Source: Hoylesella nanceiensis DSM 19126 = JCM 15639
GTDB taxonomy: Bacteria; Bacteroidota; Bacteroidia; Bacteroidales; Bacteroidaceae
Length of the DNA: 64,000 bases
Reading direction: 5' to 3'
Assembly (NCBI RefSeq): GCF_000379965.1
Contig: NZ_KB904331.1
Span: 327,523 to 391,522 of the forward strand
Position numbers and translations under genes: made by a program. The notes beneath the pieces were generated by a model that saw nothing but the letters and a program-made list of their open reading frames with translations, had not been told where the DNA came from and ran no database searches. Of this stretch, positions 27,595 to 36,385 are shown piece by piece (the first letter of the stretch is position 1; the number at the start of each line of letters is the position of its first letter).

Positions 27595-29772
27595 TTAGTT
27601 GGCCATTTCTGACAAGAATTTGATGCGTACTAAGCGCAATTCATCTTCATCAAAGCTACCATCAAATTCATCTAATGCGGTTTCGATGCAGTCGGTATGG
27701 CTCTCTCTAAAATAGTCGTAGATGGCCTCTATGCAGTCATCATCCATCACGTCTTCGAGGAAATAGTCGATATTCACTTTCGTTCCGCTATATACGATAC
27801 GTTCTATTTCGGTGAGCAACTCATCAAAATCTAAGCCCATTGCATTGGCTATATCGTCTAAAGGAATTTGCTTGTCGATGCTGTTGATGATCTTTAGTTT
27901 GGCATTCGAGCGCTTTGCGATGGTTCTCACACGCATTTCTTCGGGTCGAACGATATCGTTCTCTTTGCAATATTCGCTAATGCACTCCCAAAACTCTTTA
28001 CCATAGCGTTTTGCTTTGCCCTCTCCCACTCCTTGAATGTTAAGTAGGTCTTGGCAATTAACGGGATACATGGTTGCCATTTGCTCTAAAGACACATCTT
28101 GGAAGATGACGTATGGAGGCAGATTATGACGCTTTGCCACCTTACTTCTCAATGTTTTTAAGATGCGATATAGATCTTCATCTAAGGCAGAAGCTTTGCT
28201 TTCTGATGCTCCATCATAGTCAACATTGTCGAAATCGGCATCTTCTACTATCATGAAAGAATGAGGGTGTTCGATAAATTCCTTTCCTTTCTCGGTGATT
28301 TTCAATATACCATAGTTCTCAATATTCTTCTTGATGTAGCCCGATATCAACGCTTGTCGAATTACAGGGTTCCATATTTTGGGACGTTCTTCTTCGCCTT
28401 CGCCAAACACTTCCAACTGATCGTGTCGGTGAGACACCACATCATCGGTTGCGTTTCCTGTGACTACGTCGATGACATACTCTTGTCTGAAATTCTCTTT
28501 CAATGCAATAATGGTGCGAAGGACTATCTCTAACGCCTTTTGTGCTTCGATTTTCTCTGCAGGACGATTGCAATTGTCGCAGTTTCCGCAGTTTTCTTTA
28601 TGATATTCTTCACCAAAATAGTGCAATAACATCTTTCTTCTACAAACAGAAGACTCTGCATAAGCGGCGGTTTCTTTTAGCAGTTGTCTACCAATATCTT
28701 GCTCGGCAACTGGCTTTCCCTCCATAAATTTCTCGAGTTTCTGTATGTCTTTATACGAATAGAAGGCCAAACAATATCCTTCTCCGCCATCTCTTCCTGC
28801 ACGACCTGTCTCTTGATAATATCCTTCAAGACTCTTTGGAATATCATAATGCACCACAAAACGCACATCGGGCTTATCTATTCCCATTCCAAAAGCAATG
28901 GTTGCCACAATAACATCAATACGTTCCATAAGGAAGTCGTCTTGTGTTTGAGATCTTGGAATATTGTCTAAACCTGCGTGATAGGCTGCAGCTTTGATGT
29001 TATTGGCTTGCAATATGGCCGAAAGCTCTTCTACTTTCTTACGTGAAAGACAATAAACAATTCCGCTCTTTCCTTCGTTTTTCTTTATAAACTTAATGAG
29101 TTCTTTATCAACATCATTGGTTTTAGGACGCACTTCGTAATAAAGATTGGCACGATTGAACGAGCTTTTAAATTCTTTTGCATCTAATATGCCTAAGCTT
29201 TTCTTGATATCGGTTCGCACTTTGTCTGTTGCTGTAGCCGTAAGGGCAATAACTGGGGCTTGACCAATGCAATTTATCATTGGTCGAATGTTGCGATATT
29301 CGGGTCGAAAGTCGTGTCCCCACTCCGAAATACAATGCGCTTCGTCTATAGCATAAAAGGAAATCTTAACCGATTTGAGGAATTCTACATTGTCAGGTTT
29401 AATTAATGACTCGGGAGCAACATACAATAACTTTGTTTTACCACTCCTTATGTCTTCCATTACCTGCGCTATTGCAGCTTTATTTAACGACGAGTTGATA
29501 TAATGAGCAACTCCGTTTTCTTCACTTATGCCATTAATAACATCTACTTGGTTCTTCATTAGAGCTATTAAGGGCGATATAACAACTGCAACTCCATCCA
29601 TAATGAGGGACGGAAGTTGGTAACAAAGACTCTTACCACCACCTGTTGGCATCAACACAAACGAATCGTTGCCATCAAGAAGATTTCTAATGATAGCCTC
29701 TTGGTCACCTTTAAAGGTGTCAAAACCAAAGTATTGCTTTAGTTTTTCTGTAAGATTAAGTGCCTTAGTCAT
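27595..29772 (-). CDS. recQ: ATP-dependent DNA helicase RecQ
   Basis: RecQ unwinds DNA 3' to 5' in recombinational repair. Walker A PTGGGKS is at residues 42-48 and DEAH at 143-146. The RecQ zinc cluster (C-RRKMLLHYFGEEYHKENCGNCDNC, about 377-401), the winged helix and an HRDC domain (ILKTLRSKVAKRHNLPPYVIF, near 558-578) follow. The acidic C-terminal extension after about 650 brings the length to 725. This is longer than E. coli RecQ and normal for Bacteroidetes. A perfect 14-bp inverted repeat lies just upstream of the start. Confidence 0.95.
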   Translation of the reverse strand: MTKALNLTEKLKQYFGFDTFKGDQEAIIRNLLDGNDSFVLMPTGGGKSLCYQLPSLIMDGVAVVISPLIALMKNQVDVINGISEENGVAHYINSSLNKAAIAQVMEDIRSGKTKLLYVAPESLIKPDNVEFLKSVKISFYAIDEAHCISEWGHDFRPEYRNIRPMINCIGQAPVIALTATATDKVRTDIKKSLGILDAKEFKSSFNRANLYYEVRPKTNDVDKELIKFIKKNEGKSGIVYCLSRKKVEELSAILQANNIKAAAYHAGLDNIPRSQTQDDFLMERIDVIVATIAFGMGIDKPDVRFVVHYDIPKSLEGYYQETGRAGRDGGEGYCLAFYSYKDIQKLEKFMEGKPVAEQDIGRQLLKETAAYAESSVCRRKMLLHYFGEEYHKENCGNCDNCNRPAEKIEAQKALEIVLRTIIALKENFRQEYVIDVVTGNATDDVVSHRHDQLEVFGEGEEERPKIWNPVIRQALISGYIKKNIENYGILKITEKGKEFIEHPHSFMIVEDADFDNVDYDGASESKASALDEDLYRILKTLRSKVAKRHNLPPYVIFQDVSLEQMATMYPVNCQDLLNIQGVGEGKAKRYGKEFWECISEYCKENDIVRPEEMRVRTIAKRSNAKLKIINSIDKQIPLDDIANAMGLDFDELLTEIERIVYSGTKVNIDYFLEDVMDDDCIEAIYDYFRESHTDCIETALDEFDGSFDEDELRLVRIKFLSEMAN

Positions 29773-29789
29773 AGTTGTCTTTTAGGAAT

Positions 29790-29829
29790 CTAACTAAACA
29801 ATAAAACCTAAATTCTATTGTTTAGTTAG
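29790..29829. repeat. Perfect 14-bp inverted repeat upstream of recQ
   Basis: CTAACTAAACAATA (29790-29803) and its exact complement (29816-29829) flank a 12-base loop between the clpX stop and the recQ start. The 3' side lacks a long T run, so it could be a clpX terminator or a recQ operator/leader hairpin. Confidence 0.65.
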
Positions 29830-29868
29830 TTGAGGTTATTATTTTTAGCAAATATTCTCTTATTAAGT

Positions 29869-31122
29869 TTAGTTATCTAAGTGTGCTTTGTCGATATGCT
29901 TTTTGGCATAATCTAACGTAACTTTGAAGCTCTTCTTCTTTGAAGAGGGCACTTCAAACATGGCATCGATCATCATTGCTTCGACAATTGAGCGCAAACC
30001 ACGTGCTCCAAGCTTGTATTCTACAGCTTTATCTACCACATAATCGAGGGCAGCAGTGTCGAATTCGAGTTTTATTCCGTCCATTGCAAAGAGCTTTTCG
30101 TATTGCTTTACGATTGAATTTTTAGGCTCAACCAATATTCTACGCAATGCTTCTCTGTTCAAAGGATTAAGGTGTGTCAATACAGGAAGACGTCCAATGA
30201 TTTCAGGAATCAATCCAAACGATTTCAAATCTTGTGGAAGAATGTATTTCATTAAATCTTCTTTATCGACGTTTCTCAAGTTTTGTACTGAGTTATAACC
30301 CACAACATGAGTGTTAAGTCGTTGCGCAATCTTGCGCTCTATGCCATCGAATGCACCTCCACAGATAAACAATATGTTTCGAGTATCAACGTGAATATAA
30401 TCTTGATCGGGGTGTTTTCGTCCGCCTTTTGGTGGAACATTCACCATAGTTCCTTCTAAAAGCTTCAATAATCCTTGTTGAACACCTTCTCCACTCACGT
30501 CTCTTGTGATTGAAGGGTTATCGGCTTTGCGAGCAATTTTATCAATTTCGTCAATAAATACAATTCCTCTTTGAGCCGCTTCAAGGTCATAATCAGCCAC
30601 TTGTAGCAATCTACTAAGAATGCTTTCCACATCTTCTCCAACATAACCAGCTTCAGTAAACACCGTAGCATCAACGATTGTGAAGGGCACTTTCAAGAGT
30701 TTCGCAATGGTTCGAGCAAGAAGTGTCTTACCAGTACCTGTACTTCCCACCATAATAATATTGCTTTTCTCTATTTCTACGCCGTCATCATCAGTCGATT
30801 GGTGCAATCTTTTATAGTGATTGTACACTGCAACGGCCAAATAACGCTTGGCATCGTCTTGTCCAATGATGTATTGATCGAGATAATCTTTTATCTCTTG
30901 TGGTTTAGGAACCTTGTTTAAATCAAGCGAAAAGTCGTTAGCTGGAATGTCCCCTACTTCTTTTTTCAGTTCATCCTCAGTGCCATCGTGCTTTGCTTGA
31001 TTAAGAATTATCTTATAAGCCTGCACTGTACAATCTGGACATATAGCGCCATTAGATCCCTTTAGCAGTGTTCCTACTTGGTATTCGCTACGTCCACATA
31101 TACAGCATTTATCGTTAGCCAT
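29869..31122 (-). CDS. clpX: ATP-dependent Clp protease ATP-binding subunit ClpX
   Basis: ClpX unfolds substrates and feeds them to ClpP. From the ATG at 31122 ([11 protein letters not shown]) it has 417 residues. The N-terminal C4 zinc finger uses C6, C9, C28 and C31. Walker A GSTGTGKT and Walker [10 protein letters not shown] define the AAA+ module, followed by the sensor-2 region LGARGLRS. The frame extends 22 codons upstream, but family members begin at MANDK and the extension looks non-coding. It lies 75 bases downstream of clpP on the same strand. Confidence 0.97.
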   Translation of the reverse strand: MANDKCCICGRSEYQVGTLLKGSNGAICPDCTVQAYKIILNQAKHDGTEDELKKEVGDIPANDFSLDLNKVPKPQEIKDYLDQYIIGQDDAKRYLAVAVYNHYKRLHQSTDDDGVEIEKSNIIMVGSTGTGKTLLARTIAKLLKVPFTIVDATVFTEAGYVGEDVESILSRLLQVADYDLEAAQRGIVFIDEIDKIARKADNPSITRDVSGEGVQQGLLKLLEGTMVNVPPKGGRKHPDQDYIHVDTRNILFICGGAFDGIERKIAQRLNTHVVGYNSVQNLRNVDKEDLMKYILPQDLKSFGLIPEIIGRLPVLTHLNPLNREALRRILVEPKNSIVKQYEKLFAMDGIKLEFDTAALDYVVDKAVEYKLGARGLRSIVEAMMIDAMFEVPSSKKKSFKVTLDYAKKHIDKAHLDN

Positions 31123-31197
31123 TATAATTTCTTTCTTTTTAGGTGGTTCTTTGCCATAAAATGAATTACAACAAAGAGCCTTCTTCAATTTAATTTA

Positions 31198-31866
31198 TTA
31201 TTTCTTGCGTTTCAATACAGTATCAATCATACCATATTCTTTTGCTTCTTCGGCAGTCATCCAATAGTTTCTATCACTATCTTGCCATACTTTATCGAAT
31301 GGAGTGTGGGAATGTTCAGAAATGATGGTGTACAATTCTTTCTTCATCTTAATGATTTCACGAGCCTCTATCTCGATATCAGAAGCTTGTCCTTGCACTC
31401 CTCCAAGTGGTTGGTGTATCATTACACGTCCATGAGGCAATGCTGAGCGTTTGCCTTCAGTACCAGATACGAGTAAAACAGCCGCCATTGACGCTGCCAT
31501 ACCTGTACAAATGGTTGCCACATCACTTGTAATGAATTGCATAGTGTCGTATATCCCCAATCCAGCAGTTACGCTTCCACCAGGACTATTGATGTAGATT
31601 GAAATGTCTTTTCCACTATCTACCGAATCAAGATACAACAACTGAGCTTGTAATGTGTTGGCTGTATAATCATCAATTGGTGTTCCTAAGAAGATAATAC
31701 GATCCATCATCAAACGTGAGAACACGTCCATTTGAGTTACATTCAATTGTCTTTCCTCTAAAATATATGGATTAAGATATTGTGCTTGCGCTTTCATCAC
31801 ATCATCAAGCACAAGTCCATTCATGCCTAAATGCTGTGTTGCGTACTTTCTAAAATCGTTGTTCAT
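31198..31866 (-). CDS. clpP: ATP-dependent Clp protease proteolytic subunit
   Basis: ClpP is the serine-protease chamber for ClpX. The 222-residue sequence has the catalytic Ser in GMAASMAAVL, the catalytic His in MIHQPLGG and the Asp near the DRNYWM segment. The N-terminal extension (FRKYATQHLGMNGLVLDDVM) is common in Bacteroidetes. It lies between tig and clpX in the conserved order tig-clpP-clpX, with its own candidate -7 box at 31996-32003. Confidence 0.96.
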   Translation of the reverse strand: MNNDFRKYATQHLGMNGLVLDDVMKAQAQYLNPYILEERQLNVTQMDVFSRLMMDRIIFLGTPIDDYTANTLQAQLLYLDSVDSGKDISIYINSPGGSVTAGLGIYDTMQFITSDVATICTGMAASMAAVLLVSGTEGKRSALPHGRVMIHQPLGGVQGQASDIEIEAREIIKMKKELYTIISEHSHTPFDKVWQDSDRNYWMTAEEAKEYGMIDTVLKRKK

Positions 31867-31958
31867 ACCTATATTATCATTTATATGTGCCTAAAGGATA
31901 AGCGTTTAAGATGAAAACGCCCTTTATCCTAAAAACATTAATTATTATATATAAAGCA

Positions 31959-32026
31959 AGAGGTTGTCAACTCTCTTGTTTACATTGCTTATATACAAAG
32001 TTAAACAAAAAACTTGACAACCTCTT
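31959..32026. repeat. Nested inverted repeats in the tig-clpP gap
   Basis: AAGAGGTTGTCAA-type arms pair over about 43 bases (31959-31970 with 32014-32026), and the clpP -7 box lies in the loop. The left arm can instead fold locally as CAAGAG / CTCTTG (about 31958-31977). The two folds are mutually exclusive. The outer hairpin may be the tig terminator. Confidence 0.5.
31996..32003 (-). promoter_or_regulatory. -7 element of clpP
   Basis: The minus strand reads TAACTTTG, about 130 bases before the clpP start. Confidence 0.45.
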
Positions 32027-32058
32027 TTTATTAGAAGTTTTTTTTCGTTAAAAGCGAA

Positions 32059-33417
32059 TTATTTACCTTCTACGATTTTATTAAACTCGTCTAGTGTAAC
32101 CTCTTTAGTTTCGAGTGTAACGACTTTCTTCAATGCTTCGATAAGTTTCAAATCGATAGCACGATCTACAAAGGCGTCAACATTTTCTTTTTTCTTGAAC
32201 ATTTCGGTTACATAATTGTCGACATATTCCTCTGGAACTTGAATCATTCCATATTGAGCGAATTGAATGCGTGCTGTTTCTTTAGCTGCTTCTCTTACGT
32301 CTTTGTCTTCAATCTTCACCTTATTAGCTTCAACTAACTGTTCTTTGATAAGATGCCATGTAAGTTGTTGGATGCTTGCTTCATAGTTCTTTTCTACGAA
32401 TTCTTCACCTCTTTCTTTGTTGTTCAACAACATCACTCTCTTAAGGATTTCGTCTGGGAATGTCAATTTACCCACTTTACCTTCTAAGTAGCTGCGAACA
32501 TCAAGCAAGAACTTATAGTCACAGTCTGTAACTGTTTGTTCTTTAATTCCTTCAGCGATCTTAGTTCTGAACTCTTCAAGGCTCTTTACTTCACCTTCGC
32601 CATAGATTTGGTCGAACAATGCTTGGTTAACTTCAGCCTTTTCGAAACGACTAATTTCAGTGATTTGGTAGCTAAAGTCACCTTCGTGTTGTGCTACTTC
32701 TTCACGCTTAATCTTTAATAGCGCAGCAATTTCAGAGTCATTATCTGGATAAGCCTTGCGAGGATTGAATACAATCACATCACCTAGCTTAGCGTTGTCG
32801 AATAGTTTGCGTTGATCTTCAACCTTAATGAATTCAGGCATCATAACAGCTGCTTCTAAAGTGATACCACCTTCTTTAGTATTACCTTTTTCATCAAGTT
32901 CTCTAAGATCACCCTTAAGCATATCATTCTTTTGATATTCTTCAGCTTTTACGTATTGTCCTGTGCGAGAAGCGAAGATATCCACTTGCTTGTCTACTGT
33001 AGCATCGTCTACCTTAATATCATAGTAAGGAAGTTTATCTTTGCTTGTAAGTTCTACTTTAAGCTCAGGTGCAACAGCAATATCGAAATAGAATGTGTAA
33101 GGAGGCTCCTTTTCCAAGTCTTGTGCTTCTTGTTTTGCAGATGGAAGAGGTTCACCTAACATATTAATTTTGTTGTCTTTAATATATTTGTATAGTTCTT
33201 CTCCAACCACTTTGTTGATTGTATCTAACTTCAAATATTCACCATATTGCTTTTTAATCAAGCCCATTGGTGCCATTCCTTTACGGAATCCAGGAATATT
33301 TGCTTGCTTACGATAGTCTTTTAGCGACTTTTCTACTTTTTCTTTGTAGTCAGATTCTTCGACAATAATGGTCATTAAGCCATTTACTTTGTCTTGATTT
33401 TCAAATGAAACTTTCAT
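32059..33417 (-). CDS. tig: Trigger factor
   Basis: Trigger factor is the ribosome-bound chaperone. The N-terminal ribosome-binding signature is visible as IPGFRKGMAPMGLIKKQYGE (about 40-59). A central FKBP-like region is poorly conserved, as in other Bacteroidetes, and the helical C-terminal substrate-binding domain follows, for 452 residues in total. It is upstream of clpP and clpX, a widely conserved order linking folding with proteolysis. A -7 box is present at 33463-33470. Confidence 0.94.
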   Translation of the reverse strand: MKVSFENQDKVNGLMTIIVEESDYKEKVEKSLKDYRKQANIPGFRKGMAPMGLIKKQYGEYLKLDTINKVVGEELYKYIKDNKINMLGEPLPSAKQEAQDLEKEPPYTFYFDIAVAPELKVELTSKDKLPYYDIKVDDATVDKQVDIFASRTGQYVKAEEYQKNDMLKGDLRELDEKGNTKEGGITLEAAVMMPEFIKVEDQRKLFDNAKLGDVIVFNPRKAYPDNDSEIAALLKIKREEVAQHEGDFSYQITEISRFEKAEVNQALFDQIYGEGEVKSLEEFRTKIAEGIKEQTVTDCDYKFLLDVRSYLEGKVGKLTFPDEILKRVMLLNNKERGEEFVEKNYEASIQQLTWHLIKEQLVEANKVKIEDKDVREAAKETARIQFAQYGMIQVPEEYVDNYVTEMFKKKENVDAFVDRAIDLKLIEALKKVVTLETKEVTLDEFNKIVEGK

Positions 33418-33462
33418 CTATTATCTTTATTTCTATTATTTATTAATTCTAATTTTTAGCAA

Positions 33463-33470
33463 CAAAGGTA
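33463..33470 (-). promoter_or_regulatory. -7 element of tig
   Basis: The minus strand reads TACCTTTG, 46 bases before the start codon. Confidence 0.55.
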
Positions 33471-33528
33471 GTTATATTTGATCAATTTGCCTAATATAAA
33501 ACCCTTTTTTCTTGTTTTTTAATTAACA

Positions 33529-33604
33529 AAAAGCATGCCGTTTAATTACGAAAGAGGTGCAATATGCACTTTTGTCATAATCAAAAGCACGCAATTCGCC
33601 CTCT
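33529..33604 (+). repeat. Degenerate 22-bp-family repeat remnant
   Basis: AAAAGCATGC (33529) and AAAGAGGTGC (33551) are 22 bases apart; a third core AAAAGCACGC (33583) is off register by 10. It looks like a decayed array between lptB and tig. Confidence 0.4.
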
Positions 33605-33623
33605 GTTCGCCATACTTTAGCTT

Positions 33624-34445
33624 TTAAACTTGCTGAGCCATACGCTCTTTTTTCTGTGCGTCGATCTCTTGAAAATCCTTCTTTCGAAGTACAAAAGAGT
33701 TACTTAAATATTTTTCTCTTACGATTTTGTTCTCTGCAAGTTCTTCAGGTGAGCCTTGAAAAAGAATCTTTCCTTCAAAAAGAAGATAGGCTCTATCGGT
33801 GATAGTCAATGTTTCTTGCACATTGTGGTCGGTAATTAAGATACCAATGTTTTTGTCTTTCAACTGCCAAACAATGTGTTGAATGTCCTCAACAGCAATG
33901 GGGTCTACTCCAGCAAAGGGCTCATCGAGCATGATAAACTTTGGATCTATCGCCAAACAACGTGCGATTTCGGTTCTACGACGCTCTCCTCCCGACAGTT
34001 GATCACCCATATTCTTGCGCACTTTGCCCAATCTAAACTCGGCAATGAGGCTCTCTAGCTTTTCAAGTTGATAGCTTCTGGGTTTACCCGTCATTTCTAA
34101 CACCGACAAGATATTATCTTCTACGCTCATTTTTCTAAACACACTTGCCTCTTGTGGAAGGTATCCAATACCCGAACGAGCACGCTTCGACACAGGAAGT
34201 TGCGTGATGTCTTGGTCGTTTAGATAAATATGTCCTTCGTTAGGAACAATCAAACCCGTTGTCATATAGAAGGAAGTTGTCTTTCCTGCACCATTAGGTC
34301 CAAGCAAACCAACAATCTCTCCTTGTTTAACATTAATCGAAACATCGTTTACAACGGTTCTTTTTCCATATCGTTTAACAAGTCCCTCGGTTCTTAAAAC
34401 CAACGACTCGCCTTGTTTTTCGGTGTCTATCATCTCGTTAACCAT
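33624..34445 (-). CDS. lptB: LPS export ABC transporter ATPase LptB
   Basis: LptB powers lipopolysaccharide extraction from the inner membrane. Walker A GPNGAGKT is at residues 49-56, the signature LSGGERRR in the middle, Walker [14 protein letters not shown] follows, and [10 protein letters not shown] contains the switch His. The stretch [23 protein letters not shown] and the [12 protein letters not shown] segment are typical of LptB rather than of general ABC proteins. The first of two near Mets is used; MIDTEK four codons on is an alternative start. It would act with the OstA-like protein at 21.0 kb. Confidence 0.93.
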   Translation of the reverse strand: MVNEMIDTEKQGESLVLRTEGLVKRYGKRTVVNDVSINVKQGEIVGLLGPNGAGKTTSFYMTTGLIVPNEGHIYLNDQDITQLPVSKRARSGIGYLPQEASVFRKMSVEDNILSVLEMTGKPRSYQLEKLESLIAEFRLGKVRKNMGDQLSGGERRRTEIARCLAIDPKFIMLDEPFAGVDPIAVEDIQHIVWQLKDKNIGILITDHNVQETLTITDRAYLLFEGKILFQGSPEELAENKIVREKYLSNSFVLRKKDFQEIDAQKKERMAQQV

Positions 34446-34471
34446 GTCGTTTGAAATAACATCTTTCGGTG

Positions 34472-34479
34472 CAAAGATA
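34472..34479 (-). promoter_or_regulatory. -7 element of lptB
   Basis: The minus strand reads TATCTTTG, 27 bases before the start codon. Confidence 0.6.
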
Positions 34480-34504
34480 GGTATATTTTGTGAGATTACA
34501 AGAT

Positions 34505-34592
34505 AAAAGCATTAATATTACACTGCAAAAGCATTGATATTGCACCCTAAAAGCAATGTAATTACGATGTAAAAGCACTGCTTTTATAAAGC
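34505..34592 (+). repeat. 22-bp periodic repeat array 7
   Basis: Cores begin at 34505 (AAAAGCATTA), 34527 (AAAAGCATTG), 34549 (AAAAGCAATG) and 34571 (AAAAGCACTG). This is the cleanest array: four units, exact 22-bp spacing. It occupies the gap upstream of lptB. Confidence 0.9.
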
Positions 34593-34677
34593 TTGCAAAA
34601 TACTCTTATATATAAATAGGTGTCATCTTCTTTTGAAAGAACAACATTTTAATGCGAAAGAGCGATTCTTTCTCAAT

Positions 34678-34708
34678 AAAAAAGCGAACCATCTACGGCC
34701 CGCTTTTT
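34678..34708 (-). terminator. Terminator of the ECF sigma operon
   Basis: AAAAAAGCG and CGCTTTTT bracket a loop 32 bases beyond the last gene of the operon, with a T tract on the minus strand. Confidence 0.65.
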
Positions 34709-34740
34709 CATTCATTACTATCTATTATACATCTCATTAT

Positions 34741-35094
34741 TTAATTTTTCAGCACTTGTTCTACCTCATAAACAGCCACCCAAAGTAGCGTTACAATTGC
34801 AACAACGAGCGTTAAAGGCGATGGAAGCGAAACATTCATCGATGCCATCTCTCCCCAAAGGTCACCTAAATAGGTCAAGAATAAATGCTTCATCATTGTT
34901 GTTCCTCCCAACACAAAGAACAACACCACCGAAGCTATTCCCAAAATCCACTGCCACAAGCTTCCCCAAACAGAACTATTTGGCGGAAGTTGCTGCATCA
35001 CTCTGTCTGAAAAGCCATCGTCTTGGATGGTTTGTTTGTTCTTTTCAAGAAATTGAAGTATTTGTTCTTCGTCGTGTTTATTGATCATATCCAT
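34741..35094 (-). CDS. DUF5056-like membrane protein, probable anti-sigma partner
   Basis: This 117-residue protein has an N-terminal helix HDEEQILQFLEKNKQTIQDDGFSDRVMQQLP and two transmembrane segments (about 43-61 and 88-108). The N-terminal pattern (charged, then DGFSxRVMxxLP) matches small Bacteroidetes proteins encoded beside ECF sigma factors (DUF5056). It overlaps the sigma gene by 17 bases. An anti-sigma role is inferred from position and topology and is not shown by a recognised anti-sigma domain. Confidence 0.75.
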   Translation of the reverse strand: MDMINKHDEEQILQFLEKNKQTIQDDGFSDRVMQQLPPNSSVWGSLWQWILGIASVVLFFVLGGTTMMKHLFLTYLGDLWGEMASMNVSLPSPLTLVVAIVTLLWVAVYEVEQVLKN

Positions 35095-35617
35095 TGTTCT
35101 TTAAATATGTTGAGAGTTTTTCTTTACCTCTTGAGAGGTGCGATTTCACTGTTCCTGCGGGCAATTCCATAATCGTTGCAATTTTATCTATGGCATATCC
35201 TTCAACCAATTGCAAGGTTATACACGTTCGCTCTTTATCGTTCAGGGTTTGAAAAGCCTCATATAAGTCTAATTTCAGCGTGCTATCACTCCCTGTTGTG
35301 ACGTGTGTTTTCAGTTCAGTTACATCAAAGTGCGCTGCATTCTTAGGACTTCTAACATGATCGTAATACACATTATACGCTATTTTGTATAACCATGTAG
35401 AGAAGTTAGATAAGCCTTTAAAATGCGCAATGTGCGTATAAACTTTGATAAAGGTTTCTTGTGCCAGATCATCAGATAAGAGTTCATTGCCCAATGTCTG
35501 ATTCAAAAAGAACCGACGAACGCCCTCTTGATACTTCAACACAAGCTTATCAAATGCACGTTTATTGCGAAATACGGCAACTTGAGTAACTAATGATATG
35601 TCGTCTAACGGCTTCAC
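35078..35617 (-). CDS. ECF-type RNA polymerase sigma factor
   Basis: This 179-residue sigma-70 family protein has region 2 (SDDLAQETFIKVYTHIAHF and FSTWLYKIAYNVYYDHVR, about 45-85) and region 4 (LQLVEGYAIDKIATIMELPAGTVKSHLSRGKEKL, about 137-170). It is the middle gene of a three-gene operon with two membrane proteins. The trigger signal is unknown; envelope stress is a reasonable guess from the membrane partners. Confidence 0.93.
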   Translation of the reverse strand: MKPLDDISLVTQVAVFRNKRAFDKLVLKYQEGVRRFFLNQTLGNELLSDDLAQETFIKVYTHIAHFKGLSNFSTWLYKIAYNVYYDHVRSPKNAAHFDVTELKTHVTTGSDSTLKLDLYEAFQTLNDKERTCITLQLVEGYAIDKIATIMELPAGTVKSHLSRGKEKLSTYLKNNGYDQ

Positions 35618-35623
35618 AGGATA

Positions 35624-36277
35624 TTATTCTTCTGTATTTTCCTCACGATTCTTTTTCGCACGCTTTCCAATATACAACTTTCCAAGTCCCATACACAGAA
35701 TAAGTAAACCTATTCCAGATAGAGGTCCTGCTCCAAGAATACAGAAGAAGCATGCCAAACCTACACCAAGTGCAACCAGCTGAATGCCTTTTCTCCATGC
35801 AATTTCATCTTCGTGCGCCCAATATTCTTGACGATTCACAGGCTGTTCCATTGCTTGTTTAATACGCATTTGCTCTAATTGTGCCTTGGTAGCTCGTCGT
35901 TTAATGATATATCGCAACAATACTATCAATAAAATAACAGGCAACAACACTGCAACAATAGAACAAATAATCATTAAAGCGAGCACAATACCCCCAAAAA
36001 CACGATGAGTTTGAAAGACATTAACTACTTTTTCGATAAACTTTAAGTCATTGAGCCGAGCTTCATCATTATCAAATCTGCCATCAAATCCATCGTCATC
36101 AAAATCCGAATCAACAGAATTTACGTTCGAAGCAACACTATTTTCCACTGTATCTGCAACAGTTGTAGCGGTGGTTTGTTCAGTTTTTTCTAAATGGTTT
36201 CTATGTTTTTGAGCAGTAGAAACTACACATAATGTTGTTGAAAAGAGCAACATTAAAGCTAAACTTAATCTTTTCAT
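35624..36277 (-). CDS. DUF6249-like membrane protein
   Basis: This 217-residue protein has a signal-like N-terminus (MKRLSLALMLLFSTTLCVVSTA), an acidic Asp/Asn-rich stretch (about 53-72) and three hydrophobic segments (about 96-125, 165-186, 188-202). The basic region RYIIKRRATKAQLEQMRIKQAMEQ lies between them. It heads the ECF sigma operon, six bases before the sigma gene, and resembles the DUF6249 proteins found at such loci. Function is unknown. Confidence 0.7.
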   Translation of the reverse strand: MKRLSLALMLLFSTTLCVVSTAQKHRNHLEKTEQTTATTVADTVENSVASNVNSVDSDFDDDGFDGRFDNDEARLNDLKFIEKVVNVFQTHRVFGGIVLALMIICSIVAVLLPVILLIVLLRYIIKRRATKAQLEQMRIKQAMEQPVNRQEYWAHEDEIAWRKGIQLVALGVGLACFFCILGAGPLSGIGLLILCMGLGKLYIGKRAKKNREENTEE

Positions 36278-36355
36278 ATTCTAATTACTTTTGTTTTGTT
36301 CTACTAATTAGACGCAATGACATATCGATTAGTTGCAAAGAAAGTGTTTTTTTTC

Positions 36356-36363
36356 TACTTTTG
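36356..36363 (+). promoter_or_regulatory. -7 element of rsmF
   Basis: TACTTTTG matches TAnnTTTG, 22 bases before the preferred ATG. Confidence 0.55.
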
Positions 36364-36385
36364 CAATTGAAAAAAGCATAAAGTG

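Noticed and set aside
31123-31188. Upstream start codon giving a 439-residue ClpX
   Set aside because: ClpX proteins begin just before the zinc finger; the extension has no family match by eye.
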